Source of the DNA: an uncultured Opitutia bacterium
GTDB taxonomy: Bacteria > Verrucomicrobiota > Verrucomicrobiae > Opitutales > UBA953
Length of the DNA stretch: 6,835 bases
Assembly (NCBI GenBank): GCA_903859115.1
Contig: CAIOLH010000200.1
Span: forward strand, 1 to 6,835
Direction: 5' to 3'
Shown: piece after piece, positions 5,364 through 6,835 of the stretch
How the letters are laid out: every line of letters starts with the position of its first letter
Position numbering within the stretch: position 1 is the first letter of the stretch
Notes under the pieces: model-generated
Database searches by the model: none
What the model saw: the letters and a program-made list of their open reading frames with translations, nothing else
Told to the model about the DNA's origin: nothing
Made by a program: the position numbers and the translations under genes

Positions 5364-6707
5364 TTACGATTGATTGACCGAGTCAGCGATGGTGAAAAGT
5401 AAATCAGCGGACGAAACTGTTTCACCGTTCACGAGGCATTCGCATTCAGCGGCGGCGATACGACCGCGGACCTTGGTGAGCTTGGCGCGGATTTCAAGAG
5501 TGTCGCCTGGAGTGACAGCTTTACGGAATTTAACATTATCCGCGCTCATGAAGAAAACAACTTTGGGTGCTTCGTCTATGGCGGCACGACCGAGCATTAT
5601 GAGTCCAGCAGCTTGAGCCATGGCTTCCACTTGAAGAACGCCCGGCATTACTGGCTGACCTGGGAAGTGTCCTTGGAAGTAAGGTTCGTTGATGGTGACA
5701 TTCTTAATCGCGACGAGTGAGTCGTCGGTGCGTTCGATGACGCGATCGACCATCACGAAAGGATAGCGATGAGGAAGGGCGTTGAGAATTTGACGGATGT
5801 CGAGCGCGGTGCCTTTAGGGCTGATAGGAGCTTCGATTTTTTGAGATGAAGAAGTGGAAGGCTTTTTCTTTTCTTTCGATTCCTGCCACTGTTTACGGAC
5901 GGCGGCGGCGAGGCGTGAGTTTAGGGCGTGGCCTGGGCGGACGGCGATGATGTGGGCTTTGAGACGAATGCCCGACAGTACGATGTCGCCAATGATATCG
6001 AGGATTTTGTGGCGGACTAATTCATCTTTGAAGCGCAGAGGCTCTTTGCTGACTACTTTGTCGCCTTTTAAAATAATTGCAGAGTCGAGAGAGCCACCTT
6101 GGATGAGACCTTTTTTGAGAAGCTCTTCGATGTCTTCGTAAATCGTGAAAGTACGAGCGGGAGCGATTTGTGCTTCGTAAGTTTCTGGATCGATATCGAT
6201 GGTTAAGTGTTGAGTGTGGATACCACGATCATCGGCGGAAGTGCAGGTGATGCGGAGACCATCGAAGGGAAGTGCGATGATTGAGCGGCTGCCTTCGTTG
6301 ATGGTGATTGGTTGAGTGAGCGTGAAAACTTCGCGATCTTCTTTTTGTTCAACGATACCCGCTTGATGGATGAGGGTGGTGAAAGGGCGAGCTGAACCGT
6401 CGACAATCGGGGGCTCGGAAGCGTCGAGCTCGACGATGGCATTATCGATGGCCATACCGCTGAAGGCGGAGAGGACGTGTTCGATGGTGTGGAGCTTAAC
6501 CGTGTCGGATGTGACTGTCGTTTTACGTTCCAATTCCGTGACCATTTCGGAGACGGGTCGGATTTCGGGTTTACCGATGATATCGGTACGACGAAAGACA
6601 ACGCCGGTGTTGGGGGCGCCTGGCTTGATGGTGAGGGTGACCTCCTGGCCGGTGTGTAAGGCTTTGCCTTTGACCGAGGCCTCTTTGCCGATGGTTCGCT
6701 GTTTCAT
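5364..6707 (-). CDS. lpxC-fabZ: Bifunctional LpxC-FabZ: UDP-3-O-acyl-GlcNAc deacetylase / 3-hydroxyacyl-ACP dehydratase
   Basis: This is a two-domain fusion of 447 residues. Residues about 1-272 are LpxC, the zinc-dependent deacetylase that commits to lipid A. The zinc ligands are His77 (HTIEHVLSA), His233 and Asp237 ([10 protein letters not shown]); catalytic Glu76 and His260 (RPGHALN) are also present. A Lys/Ser-rich linker (about 275-298) follows. Residues about 300-445 are FabZ, with the hot-dog helix motif [20 protein letters not shown] containing His347 and Glu361; it dehydrates 3-hydroxyacyl-ACP for membrane fatty acids. The fusion is known in Bacteroidetes and some PVC bacteria. It heads the minus-strand gene set with lpxA 5 nt downstream. 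An in-frame TAA 12 nt before the ATG limits upstream extension. AGG lies too close to the ATG to be a good ribosome site. Confidence 0.97.
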   Translation of the reverse strand: MKQRTIGKEASVKGKALHTGQEVTLTIKPGAPNTGVVFRRTDIIGKPEIRPVSEMVTELERKTTVTSDTVKLHTIEHVLSAFSGMAIDNAIVELDASEPPIVDGSARPFTTLIHQAGIVEQKEDREVFTLTQPITINEGSRSIIALPFDGLRITCTSADDRGIHTQHLTIDIDPETYEAQIAPARTFTIYEDIEELLKKGLIQGGSLDSAIILKGDKVVSKEPLRFKDELVRHKILDIIGDIVLSGIRLKAHIIAVRPGHALNSRLAAAVRKQWQESKEKKKPSTSSSQKIEAPISPKGTALDIRQILNALPHRYPFVMVDRVIERTDDSLVAIKNVTINEPYFQGHFPGQPVMPGVLQVEAMAQAAGLIMLGRAAIDEAPKVVFFMSADNVKFRKAVTPGDTLEIRAKLTKVRGRIAAAECECLVNGETVSSADLLFTIADSVNQS

Positions 6708-6725
6708 ACCTACTGTCAGTTATTC

Positions 6726-6743
6726 ACACCCATAATAGGGTGT
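6726..6743 (-). promoter_or_regulatory. Inverted repeat upstream of lpxC-fabZ, possible operator or promoter core
   Basis: The perfect inverted repeat acaccc-ataata-gggtgt can be extended outward to 9-bp arms with one mismatch. It is centred about 27 nt before the lpxC-fabZ start. On the minus strand the central six bases read TATTAT, resembling a -10 box. No -35 box with standard spacing is visible, so the promoter part is only a suggestion. The symmetry fits a dimeric regulator site or a small mRNA hairpin. Confidence 0.35.
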
Positions 6744-6755
6744 AAAGCATAGTTA

Positions 6756-6795
6756 AGGGTACAAGTAGGCACGGTGACACAGGGACATGGGAAAA
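6756..6795 (+). repeat. Octamer array 6, degenerate
   Basis: The units are AGGGTACA (6756), AGTAGGCA (6764), CGGTGACA (6772), CAGGGACA (6780) and the end-type unit TGGGAAAA (6788-6795). The 8-bp spacing is intact although several units have drifted. TGCACAAATTT follows before the next array. It lies upstream of lpxC-fabZ and may overlap its promoter region. Confidence 0.8.
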
Positions 6796-6806
6796 TGCAC
6801 AAATTT

Positions 6807-6835
6807 AGGGGACAAGGTGACATGGGGACACGGTG
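6807..6835 (+). repeat. Octamer array 7, cut by the window edge
   Basis: AGGGGACA (6807), AGGTGACA (6815), TGGGGACA (6823) and the first five bases of CGGTGACA are present before the window ends. The order of these units equals that at 738-769 in array 1, which suggests copying of multi-unit blocks. Confidence 0.85.

Noticed and set aside
6203..6735. Alternative-frame ORFs across lpxC (minus 6601-6203, plus 6370-6735)
   Set aside because: They are shadows of the well-supported LpxC domain and show no family features.

Overview
The window looks like a piece of a Gram-negative PVC-group chromosome, most likely Verrucomicrobiota. The clues are an LpxC-FabZ fusion followed by LpxA, a formylglycine sulfatase, a secreted beta-helix protein of the pectate-lyase-like type, and an outer-membrane barrel. 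The phylum is inferred from gene content; no rRNA or tRNA is present to test it.

Layout. On the plus strand: the 3' end of a probable outer-membrane beta-barrel gene (2-688), a small exported protein built from five 22-residue tandem repeats (912-1397), and a secreted right-handed beta-helix protein (1463-3046). On the minus strand, transcribed toward these: lpxC-fabZ (6707-5364), lpxA (5358-4588) and a sulfatase (4591-3146). The minus-strand genes are packed like an operon, with 5 nt between the first two and a 4-nt GTGA overlap between lpxA and the sulfatase. The two gene sets converge at about 3046-3146. No gene-free stretch exceeds 300 bp; the longest is 689-911.

The most unusual content is between and partly inside the genes. 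Every main intergenic gap carries low-complexity arrays that obey a strict 8-bp lattice, N-GG-K-G-A-C-A (N = A, T or C; K = G or T), always G-rich on the plus strand. Three 7+3+7 hairpins interrupt the arrays, and their stem changes are compensatory. A second, 30-nt palindromic element occurs twice, at the two ends of the sulfatase gene, again with compensated stem swaps. One array plus palindrome lies in frame inside the sulfatase signal-peptide region. Another array supplies the last codons and the stop of the beta-helix gene. Together these suggest a dispersed, structured repeat family that can enter coding ends; its mechanism cannot be told from this sequence.

Functionally, LpxC-FabZ and LpxA form the committed lipid A steps plus a fatty-acid dehydratase sharing the 3-hydroxyacyl-ACP pool. 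The sulfatase and beta-helix protein are both export-type and suggest handling of sulfated polysaccharide, but their substrates are unknown.
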